Below are positions 21,531 to 33,777 of a DNA stretch of 64,000 nt, in pieces. Below the pieces are notes generated by a model. The model saw nothing but the letters and a program-made list of their open reading frames with translations. It did no database searches and was not told the DNA's origin. Source of the DNA: Lumbricus terrestris (taxonomy: Eukaryota; Annelida; Clitellata; Crassiclitellata; Lumbricidae). The stretch is from assembly GCA_949752735.1 (NCBI GenBank), contig OX457036.1, positions 5,425,676 to 5,489,675 on the forward strand, read 5' to 3'. How positions within the stretch are numbered: position 1 is the first letter of the stretch; each line of letters opens with the position of its first letter. Made by a program: the position numbers and the translations under genes.

Positions 21531-22323
21531 CTAATGAAAAGAAACAAAAGAATGGCAATTAGCGGTAATATCAATACTATGATCTGTGTTAAGGTTACGT
21601 ATCATCACCTAAATAACATTGGTTGACTACATTAAAAGGTGCCGAAATAAAACGTGTTATTTAAAGGTGTCATCACGATTTATCTTCGAGCTTGCATGGT
21701 TTAATCTTGAAACTTTGATTATTATTAGATTAAAATCGATTATTCATGTGTCTTTAGCATAGGTCGATGAAAACAACGATCTAAATCTGTCAAAAACGCA
21801 TAAAATGAGTCAATGAATAACTTCGTTGAACGGAGAACGTCAATCTTTCCACCAGAAGAATTCAACACAGTAAACCACCCTTGGCTCTTCCATTATCATG
21901 TTAATCCAACGTGATGGATTAATTTTTACACTTATTAAAAATTGTTCTCCAACTTGTTTACTCCGAAAAAGTGCACCGATCGGAATTCTGAAGTAAGTTC
22001 TAAAATTCAATAATGGCGGGCATAAGTCAATAGAATAAATTGTCTAATAATAAAGATAACCGGTGTTGCTGAACAAGATCCATAATCTGAAGTTAATAAT
22101 TATAATATTATATCATATAATTATTATACTGAATTATAATGAATTGTCCTTACATTTTATTTACCGGTACGTCTCAAAGTTCATGTCAGATTTGTTCATG
22201 CCATTCATGGTCTTTTTGGCTATTATTAATTAATTTTGTGGATTTTGTGAAAATGTTTTAAATTGACTAGACTCATCATGGAAGGTAGACATCATAATAC
22301 CGGTCATAATACTTGATACCAGT

Positions 22324-22407
22324 GGATGGATGGATCCAATTTGACCAGGGTCTATGACAACAGAGGCCGTTACCCTGGACAGAAATTTGCTCGGCGTATT
22401 ACAGCAC
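22324..22407 (-). mobile_element. Small retroposon G with 11-13 bp target duplication
   Basis: Begins GGATGGATGGATCC and ends TATTACAGCA. ACTTGATACCAGT occurs immediately on both sides, so the insertion boundaries are nearly exact and the element is only about 85 bp. Confidence 0.8.
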
Positions 22408-22550
22408 TTGATACCAGTCATATTCCATTTTTATATAAAGTAAATATAATTACGTTTTAAAGGTGTCTAAAAAGCGATTTAACCGAACGGATTGGGCCTA
22501 GTACTATTCTAATTATATAAAAACATACAGACGTACAGACGTCTTAAAAA

Positions 22551-22553
<3 letters not shown>

Positions 22554-22607
<54 letters not shown>

Positions 22608-22625
22608 ACATATATATATATATGC
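22554..22625. repeat. (TA)n microsatellite
   Basis: TA repeats at the end of family H copy 1; the equivalent place in the copy at 29.3 kb holds a CA microsatellite. Confidence 0.95.
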
Positions 22626-23205
22626 ACTGTACCCGATGAAAAGTTGACACTAACAAAAAGTGTCATAATTCGGTCAAAACTTTCAGCATTTGCCTGAATT
22701 GTAGGAAAACAACTGTACAGTAGCCATATTATGACCACCAAATGCTTACAGCGATTAGAAATGTTTGTGAGTTTGTTTGTTAAATTTATGAGCGTTTGAG
22801 ATGCAGCGCCAAAAAATAATAAAAATGAACCTATTATGGTTCAAAACGGAAATAAAACACAATTTTAGGGAAAGCGTTAGGACAAAAAGCAAAAAGAAAA
22901 GGGCCAAATAACCAACTGAATAATGATGATAATTACGTGAACCATAGCTGCATGTATATAGATTATTATGCACAATCGTCAGTTGTAGCATCTTCATTAT
23001 GTTTTACCAAGATAACACTTAGAGAGTAACAGCTGCGCCAAAGTGAAAAGTCTTGCTGAGCAGAGAGCAAGCCTATCTACAACTTGGCAATCTGACTTGA
23101 TAATGATCGATATTATAAGCAAGGACATCTGCAGGGAATTTAATGAACTACAGGAGGCATGAAGTGAAATTGTAAAGTACAGTAACCTGTGCATCGTGTA
23201 AGATC
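22626..23205. other. Non-coding stretch, no feature recognised
   Basis: No exon, RNA or element boundary recognised. Confidence 0.5.
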
Positions 23206-23210
23206 CTCCA

Positions 23211-23522
23211 CAGTGGCGGCGACAGGATTTCAGTTTCGGGGGGGTTGAAGCCTCGACCAAAATTTCATGAAAATTTTCCATTTTCGCCGCCAAAATTTCT
23301 GACGACCTTTTTTTTTTTTAGTCATCGACCGAAATCTCATGAAAATTTATTTTCCATTTTCGCTGCCAAAATTTCTGACGACCTTTTTTTTTAGTCGTCA
23401 GCCCAAAATCGTGAATATTATTTCACTGTAAAAAATTTCGCATGTCCCTTTTTTAGGGAGGGCTGAGCCTCTCGTAGGGGGGGGGGGGGCTTAGCCCCCC
23501 AGCCCCCCTAGCGCCGCCACTG
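23211..23522. mobile_element. hAT-type MITE, CAGTGGCGGCG ends, 312 bp
   Basis: Left CAGTGGCGGCGACAGG and right (inverse) CAGTGGCGGCGCTAGG; flanks ATCCTCCA and ATCATCCA agree at 7 of 8. An internal block of about 80 bp ending GACGACC-T(n)-AGTCATC is duplicated in tandem. A run of twelve or more G lies near the right end. Confidence 0.88.
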
Positions 23523-24420
23523 ATCATCCAACAACCTATAGGATTCAAAAACTCAAACAACGCCATTGTTCATTCCACTGTATTAGAGTATTGAAAGACA
23601 ATTCACCTTATGCATCAATCAGACCACACAGAATGCAAAATAAAAAAATAAAAATTAAGTAATATACATACTCATTATCCATACACAGCATTTGTATTTT
23701 ACTGAAATCATCTTCCTCAAAATACGTTATATAACATAACATATGTACCAATTTTAGAAGAGAAATTTCGTTTGTTGATTGCTTACACATATGCTTCAGT
23801 AACTAATATAATAAGCAAAAACAAATATACGCAAAGCAAACAAAGTCCGACAACAATAATTCTGTACAATGATGCAATACCTATCAAAATATAGCAAAAC
23901 TGCACCATTAAAATAATAATTGTTATATATTCACAGATTTGACTTACATAATTATGAAACCATCCACGAGAACAAATCGAAAACTGGCTATTTACATAAT
24001 CTAACCATTATTTTATAATTCTATTATACCGTCACACTTCATTTTGATATAAATTAATCGTCCAAATACTCTTAACAGAAATTTCATTTTTATATAATTT
24101 TTATTCCATATCTGTTTCCTTAAACCTTAGAAATGTCTTTTTTTACATACAAGTGGGTTGCTGAATCGCAAAACTGTTCAAGTAATAATATTTATAAAAT
24201 ATACAATACATTTAAAAGAGGTGTGCAATTCAATATTAGTCGTTGCGATATAATGTTTATTTAACGACACATTCGTAACAACGATGATAAGCGTCCTCCT
24301 CAAATATATAATATACAAGTATAATACTCTGACGATTATAGAGTTCAATTGGTCACGTATATACAAATTGCAATGTCTCGGGTAGCATCTACCATATGCA
24401 CGATAAAAATAAAAATTGGG
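23523..24420. other. AT-rich non-coding DNA; part shared with 43.46-43.65 kb
   Basis: 24209-24390 (TTTAAAAGAGGTGTGCAATT, then AACGACACATTCGTAACAAC) is similar to 43463-43650. Nothing else recognised. Confidence 0.45.
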
Positions 24421-24773
24421 GGGTCCGTAGCTCAGTGGAGAGAACGTTGGCCGATAAACTGAGAGTCATTATCGCGATCCGGGTTCAAGCCTCGCTCAGG
24501 GCAAAAATTATTTGAATTTTCTGTTAGCTGCCAGTGGCGCTTTCTGTTGCGTTGTTTGACTCGGGATCTGCTGAAAATAAGATCGCCCCTCCCACTCCTG
24601 GCTTGGCCAATCAGGAGCGTTCCAACACTTAGGCCATTAGTGTTAAGTTACCGAACCTGTTGTAGCCGACCTGCGTGTCGTGCGAAGCTGGCCGTATTTC
24701 GTATAACCTTGTACCTGTAATCGTTCTGCGGTGTGTCAGATTGAATTTGAATAAACGAGTATTATTATTATTA
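24421..24773 (+). mobile_element. tRNA-headed SINE C
   Basis: The head GGGTCCGTAGCTCAGTGGAG has a good box A and CCGGGTTCAAGCC a good box B, but no full cloverleaf can be drawn. A unique body of about 280 bp follows, ending TTGAATAAACGAGTATTATTATT. A tRNA-like head, body and short-repeat tail define a SINE rather than a tRNA gene. Confidence 0.75.
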
Positions 24774-24819
24774 TCTGATCACATAATACAGCGCGTGACA
24801 ATAATTATTGTCTGCTTCA

Positions 24820-25500
24820 ACTATGATTACGGCTGTTGATTAATCGCAGTTAGCACTCACGATTAAAGCGTTGTTTTTTGGACGATTAACGCAAATTTTT
24901 TATCGCTTAGACAGTGTACTGGTCACTGCAGTGCGTCAGTTAACGTCAAAGCCAGAAGTTTTGGGCCGAAGTTGGGCTTTATTCACTAGGGTGTTTTGGG
25001 CGAACTCGCTGGCAAGAAGAACAAGTTCCTGCAACTCCATGGCGTTGCATTCATCCCGTCTCGTATTGAATAACAAAACATGCATTTTGAGAGTCGCGCA
25101 GGTTTCTTTGTAGCCCCACACCACCCTACTATCGTCACAATCATCAATGTTTTTGATCTAACGACCACCTGTAATATTATCGAAAAACCTTTTCGGCAGA
25201 AATGTTAATCGACATGGGCTGACCTACGATTCAAGGGAAAGACGACTCCATTGACGATGCTCTTGCGTCGAGAACAACAATGGACAACAATGGACAGCAA
25301 TGGACAACAATGGACAACAATTGACAACAATGGACAACAATGGACAACAATGGGCAAAACAATGGATAGCACTAAACGATGAGGAATGCAAAGCTGAATT
25401 GTAAATATTTGCGATTAATGGCAAAATTGATCTTGATTAAAATGTTTAATCGCAAGATTAATCGCAATCGAGATTTTAATCGTTGAACAAATGGTCGACC
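24820..25500. repeat. Possible element bounded by TAATCGC-rich ends
   Basis: GATTAATCGCAGTTAGCACT near 24838 and an inverse-looking GCAAGATTAATCGCAATCG near 25452 bracket the stretch. A 62-codon minus-strand frame inside (ELVLLASEFAQNTLVNKAQL) looks protein-like but I cannot name it. No clean target duplication. Confidence 0.3.
25276..25355. repeat. GGACAACAAT minisatellite
   Basis: Nine or so 10-bp units, GGACAACAAT with single-base variants. Confidence 0.95.
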
Positions 25501-26203
25501 CTACTAATACTGCATTGCTCTCGTATGCTATAGTTATGATCTAAGTATAGGCCACGTTTGACACGCTGACATGGGAGGAGGCGGAGAGACTGGCGATGGA
25601 CAGATGAGGAGAGTGGAAGAGATGCGTTGCCCGATGTGTAGACATGCACGCGAAGGACAAGGTACTAAGTAAGGCTACAGACTGGTTGGAGTATTTCACA
25701 TTGGCCTATTTTAATATGGTTTCCATTTACATAGAAAGTTCAGATCGAGATCTTTCTATTTAATAAGCTCGGTCTTTTTTAATGCTTAATTAATGACGTA
25801 AAGGATCGAAGAGCTGAGAACGCAAAACCGGTCTTTTGATTTTACTTATATGACTTGTTACAAACTTAACAGAGGTGTGGAATAATTTTGGAATTGCTTT
25901 CGCCGTTGGCATCAAAATATAAGAAAATTGTAGGTGACAGACACACGTTAACGGTCTCGGATGGTGCTTATAATGCGCAATTATCAGTTAATAATTTATT
26001 ATTTGTGTATACCGAGACGTGTATTTCAGGCGACGATAGACAGATGCCAGGGAAAGATACAGTTAGGTAATATTTATTCAAGTGCTTGAAGGTCAAGGGG
26101 CTTTTGAGTCTGAGCCGCTTTTTGGAAGAAGGAAGCAAGATCTGTTAAGGTAAAAAATGAACCACTAAATGAACAATGCTCATTTTTCCGCCGAACGCCA
26201 TTG
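25501..26203. other. Non-coding stretch, no feature recognised
   Basis: No supported exon or repeat family. Confidence 0.5.
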
Positions 26204-26510
<307 letters not shown>

Positions 26511-26612
26511 CTTGAACGGGTTCAAATAAAATTCGAAAGTGACCGGGTAGACCAACAGAATACTGATGCAGCCAAAGCAGGATAATATTATCTTAGTTGC
26601 ATCACGGTTTTG

Positions 26613-27250
26613 CTGGTAAAACCAACATGGACTGTGCAATGGTGTCAATAAATTTCGCTTACATGGGCATACCTTACAATGTAACTTTTTAGGCTCATTA
26701 TACTTACATAAAGTACGTTCACTACATCAAAAAGGTGTCTAAAGAAAACCAGCTATTTAAACTTTTTAAAGGCGTCATTACGATATATCTTAGAGCTTGA
26801 ATCGACTAATCTAAAAAAATTTAATTTGATTAATCAGTTAAAATCAATTATTTGGATGTTTTTACATAAAATATGAAAATCTGTTAAAGCGTACAAAAAT
26901 CAGTCAATTAATTCCTTCGTTCAACAGAGAACGTCAATCATCACACAAGAAGACATAACAGTAAACCATCATCGACCCTCCCATTTATCATATGAATCCA
27001 ACGTATTCGATTAATTTTACACGTTTTTATTGATACCCTAATTATTGTTCAGTCCGAAAATGGACCGCCGGACATTTCGAAGTAAGATAAACAATTTAAC
27101 CGAACGAGTAGAAATCAATGAATTAAAATGTGTAACGATTAACTGCTCGTTGACATCCGCCGCAAAAATTCATTTGTTTATTTTGTCTGCGTAACAAAGA
27201 GAACGGATGTTGCTGCATAAATTAATGATAATTTTCGTTTATTCAACAAT
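26613..27250. repeat. Family H, copy 2
   Basis: Follows copy 1 block by block: ACATGGACTGTGCAATGG, AAAAAGGTGTCTAA, GGCGTCATTACGATATATC, GAACGTCAATC, CAGTAAACCATC, ATCCAACGTATTCGATTAAT. It is uninterrupted here. Confidence 0.7.
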
Positions 27251-27289
27251 CCGGTTGACATACCGCAGCCGGTTACATTGTACAATTAT

Positions 27290-27480
27290 GCAATTGAAAC
27301 AGTTATCAAGAAATCACATCACAGATTACATAAATCTTATCTACTAACAGAACAGAAAACTTGCGATACACGGCGCTAATAGCAGCCTACAAAGCACGTC
27401 CGCCATACGGGGAGCATATCGGCACCTATCTTTCTCTCAATGCTAGTGTGTTATTCATTTCGTTAGTGATAGGTTCTGTG
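27290..27480 (-). mobile_element. tRNA-headed SINE B, copy 2
   Basis: Shares CTACTAACAGAACAG, AATAGCAGCCTACAAAGCA and CCGCCATACGGGG with 6830-7012. The tRNA-like head is badly decayed. Confidence 0.6.
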
Positions 27481-27499
27481 TAGTGCATTGAATAAATTG

Positions 27500-28250
27500 T
27501 GGAGAATCACACTTATATAACGTCATCTAACTGCATTAAAAAGGTGTCTTAAGAAGACGTATCATTTGAGTGTATCATGACGATTTGTCTTAGGAGCTTG
27601 TATTGATCAATCGCCTAGTTTTGAATTTGATTGATCGATCAAAATCGATTATTTATTTGGGTATCCTTAACATAAAGAAGTTGAAAATCTCTAAAATATA
27701 TAAACTGAGTCAATCAATAGAATGTCTAATGATTGTTTAGCTCATTGTTATAATCCACCTCCATAATTAATCTGTTTATTAAATCGACTCATTCGTCAAA
27801 AAGGCGTTGGATATTGCTGAACAAGACCTATGATCATTCTAAACGTTCAAAGTTTCGTTAATTCTCGTTTTCCTTTTTCTTAGAACAGAAACTATTTGAT
27901 ATTCAAAGTGTTGCATTGTGGCGTGTCACGCCTATATAACTTCGATTGAATATATTTAAAAGGTGTCATGGTCACCTATGAGCATCATCATGATTTATCT
28001 TAGAAAGGGTGGAAATTGAAAAATAATCAGATCAATATGCAAATTCTGAGCTTTAATCAATTAAGCTCAATTTTTTAGGTATCTTCAACATAAAAGGTGA
28101 AAATCTCTTTAAAATGTGTCATACAGGATACTATTTTATTCTTTTGATCTATACAGAAAGCTTCAGTCATTCCACATGAAGTCAATGCTGCAAAACATCC
28201 TCGACTCATCCATTATATTAATTCATTTAAATCTTTTCGAAGATTCTATT
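27500..28250. repeat. Family H, two partial copies
   Basis: AAAAAGGTGTCTTAAG ... GATTTGTCTTAGGAGC ... AAAATCGATTATT at about 27530-27660, and AAAAGGTGTCATGG ... GATTTATCTTAG ... CAGTCATTCCACATGAAG at about 27960-28185, repeat sub-blocks of family H in order. Confidence 0.6.
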
Positions 28251-28254
28251 TTAT

Positions 28255-28830
28255 ATAGCACCCCTTCAAGACCAATTCAGTAGCACTCCCTAGCCAACCA
28301 CTCCGAAATAGAACAGTCTTAGGAGTAGTGCAGAGCGTGGACTCAGACAGTGGCGGCGTTAGAGGGCTAGGGGAGGTGGGCTAAGCCCCCCTATAAAAGG
28401 CTAAGCCCCCTAAAAAAGCCATCCGGGGTTTTTACATGCATATTTCCACGATTTTCAACCGGATGACTAAAAAGGTCGTCAGAAACTTTGGCAGATGAAA
28501 ATGGAAAGTTTCCTCCGGGAGACTTCAGCTCCCCAAAACTGAAATCGTGGCGCCGCCACTGGATTCAGAGGCTCTAGGCGTTAGACGCATAGTTCCACAT
28601 GCAGTGAACCCACTGCAGATTACAAGTCTAGCGACAGAGAAGGCGCGACGATGTATAAGCGAAGTGCGCGACTATGGGACAAGAAGCTCAGCCTTCTTTG
28701 AAGAGCGAGGAGAGCCACGGAGCTGGACGTATCGGTGGAACAGCAAAGCTAATGCAAATAAACAGGGGCCACATGAACGAAAGAGCGCCAAACCAATGAA
28801 AAGATGTTGAATTTTAAGCGAATTAATTAA
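28255..28830 (-). mobile_element. Long interspersed repeat J, interrupted by a MITE
   Basis: Begins TTATATAGCACCCCTTCAAG (the SINE A/L2-type tail) and resembles 19341 onward. The hAT MITE at 28348-28561 splits it. Confidence 0.45.
28348..28561. mobile_element. hAT-type MITE, CAGTGGCGGCG ends, 214 bp
   Basis: CAGTGGCGGCGTTAGAGG to GTGGCGCCGCCACTG, with flanks GACTCAGA and GATTCAGA (7 of 8). The internal hairpin GATGAC...GTCGTC lies at 28461-28480. It is related to 23211-23522 and to the fragments at 7433 and 61741. Confidence 0.88.
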
Positions 28831-28839
28831 GCGTACCTG

Positions 28840-29349
28840 AATTTGCTTACGCCAAAAATGAACTTATCGCTGTATGGAATCAGATTAAATAATCAATCGA
28901 ATGAACTGTCTAATAATTAATTGTTTAATTAATCGTTATTATTCGCCGCTGTAATTAATTTAGTTATAATGTTGACGCCCTTGTTACAAAGACGGTGTAT
29001 GTTGCTGATAAAAATCTTGATAATGAAATTCACATAGTGATTAATCTGGTATTATCCTTACAATTATTGTCTGAAAGTTCATGCCAGATTTATGCAAGAT
29101 CTTTTGTTTTGCTATTATAAATTCGTGGATTTGAGAAAATGTTTTGTAATAATTAACGACTAATTAGAAAATCGAGGTTTACGCGTAGATACCGATCGGT
29201 TCTAGATTCTTTGTAAATCAAAGAAGTCAGGTTTTAAAGGTGTCTAATTAACTTCTAACTTCTAACAAACGAACTAGTAATAATATTCTAATTATATAGT
29301 ATAATAGAAACATAGGTTGTAGATGTCTTTAAAGAAATACTCATATACA

Positions 29350-29350
<1 letters not shown>
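28840..29350. repeat. Family H, right part
   Basis: AACTGTCTAATAATTAATTG, GTTCATGCCAGATTTATGC, GAGAAAATGTTTTGTAAT and GTTTTAAAGGTGTCTAATTA follow copy 1 (22030-22555) in order. Confidence 0.65.
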
Positions 29351-29352
<2 letters not shown>

Positions 29353-29418
<66 letters not shown>

Positions 29419-29454
29419 GCACGCGCACACACACACACACACACACACCACACA

Positions 29455-29522
<68 letters not shown>
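29353..29522. repeat. (CA)n microsatellite
   Basis: About 170 bp of CA with CG and CCA variants in the middle. Confidence 0.97.
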
Positions 29523-29526
<4 letters not shown>

Positions 29527-29768
29527 GAGTACAATGTCAGTACATACGACTTGATAGTCATATGCGGAGCGCACAAACATTGGACCAGACAGGTTCAATA
29601 TTCAATAGATAGTCACAAGAAGTAAAGTGTTTAGCTGTCAGACGACAAACAAAATAATTATGATATCAATATAAATATTGTTTAAAGTCGGATCTCTCCG
29701 TTGTCTCAAATAATATATTAAAATGTCATGCGCGAATAAATTTGCTTGCAATGGTATAGTTAATGCTT

Positions 29769-29985
29769 GTGGAGGCGGTGGTGTTACGAGGTATGCTCGA
29801 TGCCTTAGAGTCGGAGGTTGCGTGTTCGAGTCAACCTCAGGCCGCCAAGTATGGACACTGAGCAAGTCCTTTACTTGCAATTGCTCGTTCGCTTCGGCGT
29901 GAAACTCCGATTCAGTGTCCGCGTTGTAATCGGAGGCGCCTCTCAATAGCAATCTGAAGGGGCGCAACGACAATTGCCTTACACG
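29769..29985 (+). mobile_element. tRNA-headed SINE A, near-complete copy
   Basis: Head GGCGGTGGTGTTACGAGG with box B GTTCGAGTC, body GAGCAAGTCCTTTACTTGCA and CTTCGGCGTGAAACTCCGA, tail GAGGCGCCTCTCAATAGC then TGAAGGGGCGC. Six or more copies occur in the window. Confidence 0.82.
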
Positions 29986-30125
29986 CATACAGTGGCTCGA
30001 AATTAATCTGTTAATTATAAGAATTATTATTATTCAACAGTTTAACGACATCATATAACTACAAAGGTTGTTGACGTCTTTAAAGTTTGATGTATTGCAG
30101 CTCACTTTTGTTTAACTGTTCAGCA

Positions 30126-30190
30126 GTTTCTGTTTGTACTTTCTTTTTTTCTTTTTTTTCTTTTTTTTTCTTTTTTTTGTGCTTTTCTTT
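30126..30190. repeat. T-rich tract
   Basis: Runs of T separated by single C, about 65 bp. Confidence 0.85.
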
Positions 30191-31190
30191 TCTTTTATTC
30201 CTGAATTTGACTAACCGCCTTTCATGACGATAGTGTTCACCAAATGGTCGTAGTCGATCCTCTTTTATACATGCATCATTATTTATTATTTAGCATATAT
30301 GCAAAATTATGCCCACATGCATTTATATATATATATAAACATATATATATATATACACACACATATGTCACCATAATTACATATGCCTATAATTCTTTAT
30401 ATACAAATGAGCACATGTACACATGTGCCCACATATGTATTGTCATTATGTACACTTATGTATTATTATCATTAATTTAGACATTTCATGAAGTTCACAT
30501 GACATAAAATCTAGGCCTATTTAGTTTGATTAACATCAATTCTTATGAGTTCTCATTTCATAAAGTTCACATGACACAACATCTACTTATTTAGATCAAC
30601 ATCAATTCGTATCATTTCTCATAATCTCATATTTGCAAGCAATTTTCAATGTTCATATTTCACCAATAAAGTTACAAGCAGATAAGATATTCAACATTAA
30701 TATGAAAATCAAAGTATTCACTCCTCAGCCATCATTTAGCAGCTTAAACAATAATATCAAGACCATTTTATTCAATGCCTGTTTCATCTATTACAGAATT
30801 ATTCAAAATTTCATCAATCCCCACACACACATATACACACGCACATACGCATGCACGCACACAAACATAATCATATCAATTTAATAATGCAATAAAAAAA
30901 AATCAAGGATAAAAGAAAACTTATGAAACATTTTAAAAAAAAATTATCTTTGTGAAATTGAAGCAAAACCATCTAAATTTATAATTCACATACATTTCAC
31001 ATTACACACAAGCCAATTATTATGTAATATTCTATGAACAGTCTTTACAGACATCTCCACTCTATAACCTAACTAACCACAGTTATCGCTGACAAATTGC
31101 ATTTCCAATTCAGTTCAAGGCCAATTACCTGAGGCATTTAGTGATCAATGTGTTAGCAGATTATACATTTCTTAAATATAATATTTAATA
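30191..31190. other. AT-rich non-coding DNA, no feature recognised
   Basis: Short TA and ACAC runs near 30325-30365 and 30820-30860, and two similar words (TCATAAAGTTCACATGAC) near 30490 and 30556. No gene. Confidence 0.5.
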
Positions 31191-31199
31191 TAATTATAT

Positions 31200-31490
31200 A
31201 TACTTTTTACATAATTTTTCCATTAGTTATAGTCATTAGTATATTATAAGCTTCAAGATAAATATCTTGAATAGAAAATATACTTTTAACAGTGCATTCT
31301 ACTTTTTTGTCCGCACATTTTTTAAGTAGTAAATCTGATATGTCATTCTTCTTGCAAGCAAACAGCGTATGTTGGATTGTTTCTGGCACTTGACATTCAG
31401 AGCACAGGTCTGTTGTGCTTTTACCTATCACTTTCAACCAGTTGTTATTAAGGACATGCCCCATTCTAAGTCTGGTAATTTAATTATAAG
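31200..31490 (-). pseudogene. C-terminal relic of a non-LTR retrotransposon (I/Jockey-like)
   Basis: The minus-strand frame reads ITRLRMGHVLNNNWL, then STTDLCSECQVPETIQHTLF with AC after it. R-L-R-x-G-H followed by C-x2-C...H-x4-C is the typical end of I/Jockey-type polyproteins. A stop lies just upstream and nothing else of the element is visible. Confidence 0.6.
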
Positions 31491-31714
31491 AAGATGCTAT
31501 CTTTTTCTTATATAACATTAGATGGTATTAGATTAAGGGTGTCTTAGCGAGTCTTTTATAAGTGTTTTAAGATTTATTATTATTTATTAAACAACCTGGA
31601 CTTATTTTTATATAGCATTGTATATCATCATTGAAAGGGTGTCTAAACAGACATCTAACCAATACTTACTAATATATTACCACATAATTATTAGAAACTA
31701 ATAATAATATTATT

Positions 31715-33075
31715 GTGAAACCTGCTTCTGTTTTATTTAACGTGTTGGCATCACACAACATCTCAACTGATAATCTACAACTGCATACGTTGCTAAGACC
31801 AATCTTCAGAACCGTTCATGCACTGCATGCGGCTTATGGGACTTCCGGGTTATCTTGGATTCCTGTCCCGTTTGGTTTGCCTCGGGGTTCTGTTCTGGCT
31901 ACCCTTCTTGACACAATCTACCCTGCAGACCATGACTTATGGCTCCTTAACACGCGTCAACCGCTCTATTATGGTAGCTCTCCATTTCTCACTGTGTTGT
32001 GCCCTGTGAATGGCCTCCTGAATCGTTTAAGCCCATTTTCTCGCAGTCTTTCTTTAACATGTCTATCTTTTCCATGCAGACCATGGGCCATTCTGATTGG
32101 CTAACACAACCTCGAGTCAATACTGTATACGCCGAGGACATAATAGTATAGGCGCATGTTCACTGCCAGCATCTGCAGCTGCTGCTACGGTTCGAGACAT
32201 CTGTTTTGCCATGAAGACCTGGGTGTCCTCTATCTTTTCCGACTAAACACTACCAAGACACAATATATCTGCTTTGCGACATGCCATGCAGCGGCTGGCA
32301 GAAATAGCCATGGAAACCTCAACATTGGAGTTTCTTTGGATCACCTTCTTAACCTTTGTTCGGAAACTTGGTGTTACTCTGGACAAAGAGTTAATCTGCA
32401 TAGTTTATAGGCATATTTTATTTATTTTTATATATCTATTTCTCACATTTGCTGAGCTCACTACTCAGAGGGTTTCCAACTACAGCGCGGACACTGTATC
32501 GGAGTTCCACGCCGAAGCGCATGCACAAGTAATAGCAAGTGAATTCCTTGTTCAAGGTCCCTGCGCGGTGGCTTTAGGAGGATTCGAACCTGCAATCCAA
32601 CGGTTTCAAGGCACCACGCTCACAAACACACCACCGCACGCCACATGTAAACCACGTATTATTGAGTCATGATTGTTATTACCAGTTGTGCGAACTCTCT
32701 AACTGCTGGTCACACCTCTACCCTTGCCAACTCTTTCATAGTTTCGACGTTGACTACTGAAGTGTCCTCTATGATGGGCTACAGGCCGACCGGATTGGCT
32801 GTCGGCAACCGGTAATACGCACTGCGGCACGACTTATTGGTCAAATCCCAAAATATGGCAAGTCTCATTAGGAAAGCTGCCATAATGTTGCGGCGGCGCA
32901 TTTTCGCAGTGGCTGGCCCTAGAACCTGGAATGGGCTCCATTTTGCTTGCCACCAGATGCCAAATCTAAGAGGTGACACCACTATGTTCCTTCCAGACTT
33001 AAAAACTGTCCTATTTAGCCGTGGTTGAACTGAAAGCGCTTCTGTGTAAATTGCCTTGAAGTTATGCTGTACAAA
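31715..33075 (+). pseudogene. L2/CR1-type LINE relic
   Basis: Fragments of a reverse transcriptase appear in order in shifting frames: FGLPRGSVLATLLDTIYPAD (the G-x-P-Q-G-S-V-L-x-P-L-L motif), YAEDIIV at about 32125 (decayed YADD), VRKLGVTLDKEL, then after the inserted SINE RTAARLIGQIPKY and FAVAGPRTWNGLHF near 32900. It ends with a GCGCTTCTGTG...TTGCCTTGAAG tail and AATAATAATAA. Many stops make it dead. Confidence 0.78.
32412..32655 (-). mobile_element. SINE A inserted in the L2/CR1 relic
   Basis: CACTACTCAGAGG, TTCCACGCCGAAGCG and GGATTCGAACCTGCAA (inverse box B) are all present. It separates two collinear parts of the LINE relic, so it is younger than that relic. Confidence 0.8.
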
Positions 33076-33180
33076 AACCCAATAATAATAACATTTTTAT
33101 GCGAGATGCATTGCATTAGCTCCCTTTTCCACAGTGGATTGCCCTATAATTATAGGGAGTGTCTGTGCGTCGGTTAAGCG

Positions 33181-33375
33181 ATGCATTGAGGGACTTGCCC
33201 CAGTATCTGCCAGAGCTACATGTATGTTAGTCCACCTTTAGTGCCCTGCATCGACCCACCCTTCCCCCTCGCAGACTGCTATTCGACAGTGCCGCTCGAG
33301 ATTATCGAAAACTTCAAATACCATTTAGTCGGCGCTCAAACACCTTTAAAACGGATTCTAACAAATTTATATGTT
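33181..33375 (+). pseudogene. Possible LINE C-terminal scrap
   Basis: Reads ALRDLPQYLPELHV, a stop, then PRRLLFDSAARDYRKLQIPF, similar in style to the region before the W-N-x-L-P motif of LINE polyproteins. Weak. Confidence 0.35.
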
Positions 33376-33777
33376 CAGCTGAGTGGTTAAATTGACTGCT
33401 GTGCAGACGACACTGTCTGATGTGAACACTGATCAAACGAATTCTTTGGACATTATTTTTGGTCGCATGTGACAAATGCTGCAGCAATATGCAGCATAAA
33501 ATGAACTTGCAAAGATATAGCGTAGTATGTATTCACGTGTTATTAACTTTAACAAGTCTGCTGTTAAACAACGAACAATGATATTGTTATGACAACGTTA
33601 TATGGGGTATTTTGGACGCCATGAATTCATTGTTACTGCACTGTTACAGTAGGCCTATAGGTTATAAATTGTCGTCAACGGCCTTTGATGTCATACGACG
33701 ACGTTAAACTTTGGCTAAATAAAATAGTGGTCAATCTCGAGTTGGACACGTACTAAATATCTTTGATCGGGTAGTTA

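Larger units (their letters stand above)
21286..22555. repeat. AT-rich duplicated family H, copy 1
   Basis: Blocks such as ACATGGACTGAGCAATAG, AAAGGTGTCATCACGATTTA, GATTAAAATCGATTATT, GAACGTCAATC and TTAAAGGTGTCTAA recur in the same order at 26613-27250 and 28840-29350, and in part at 27500-28250. The copy is interrupted by retroposon G at about 21440-21530 and 22324-22407. Non-coding; origin unknown. Confidence 0.7.

Noticed and set aside
24421..24504. Functional tRNA gene
   Set aside because: Box A and B are good, but no complete cloverleaf or acceptor stem can be formed, and a SINE-like body and tail follow.
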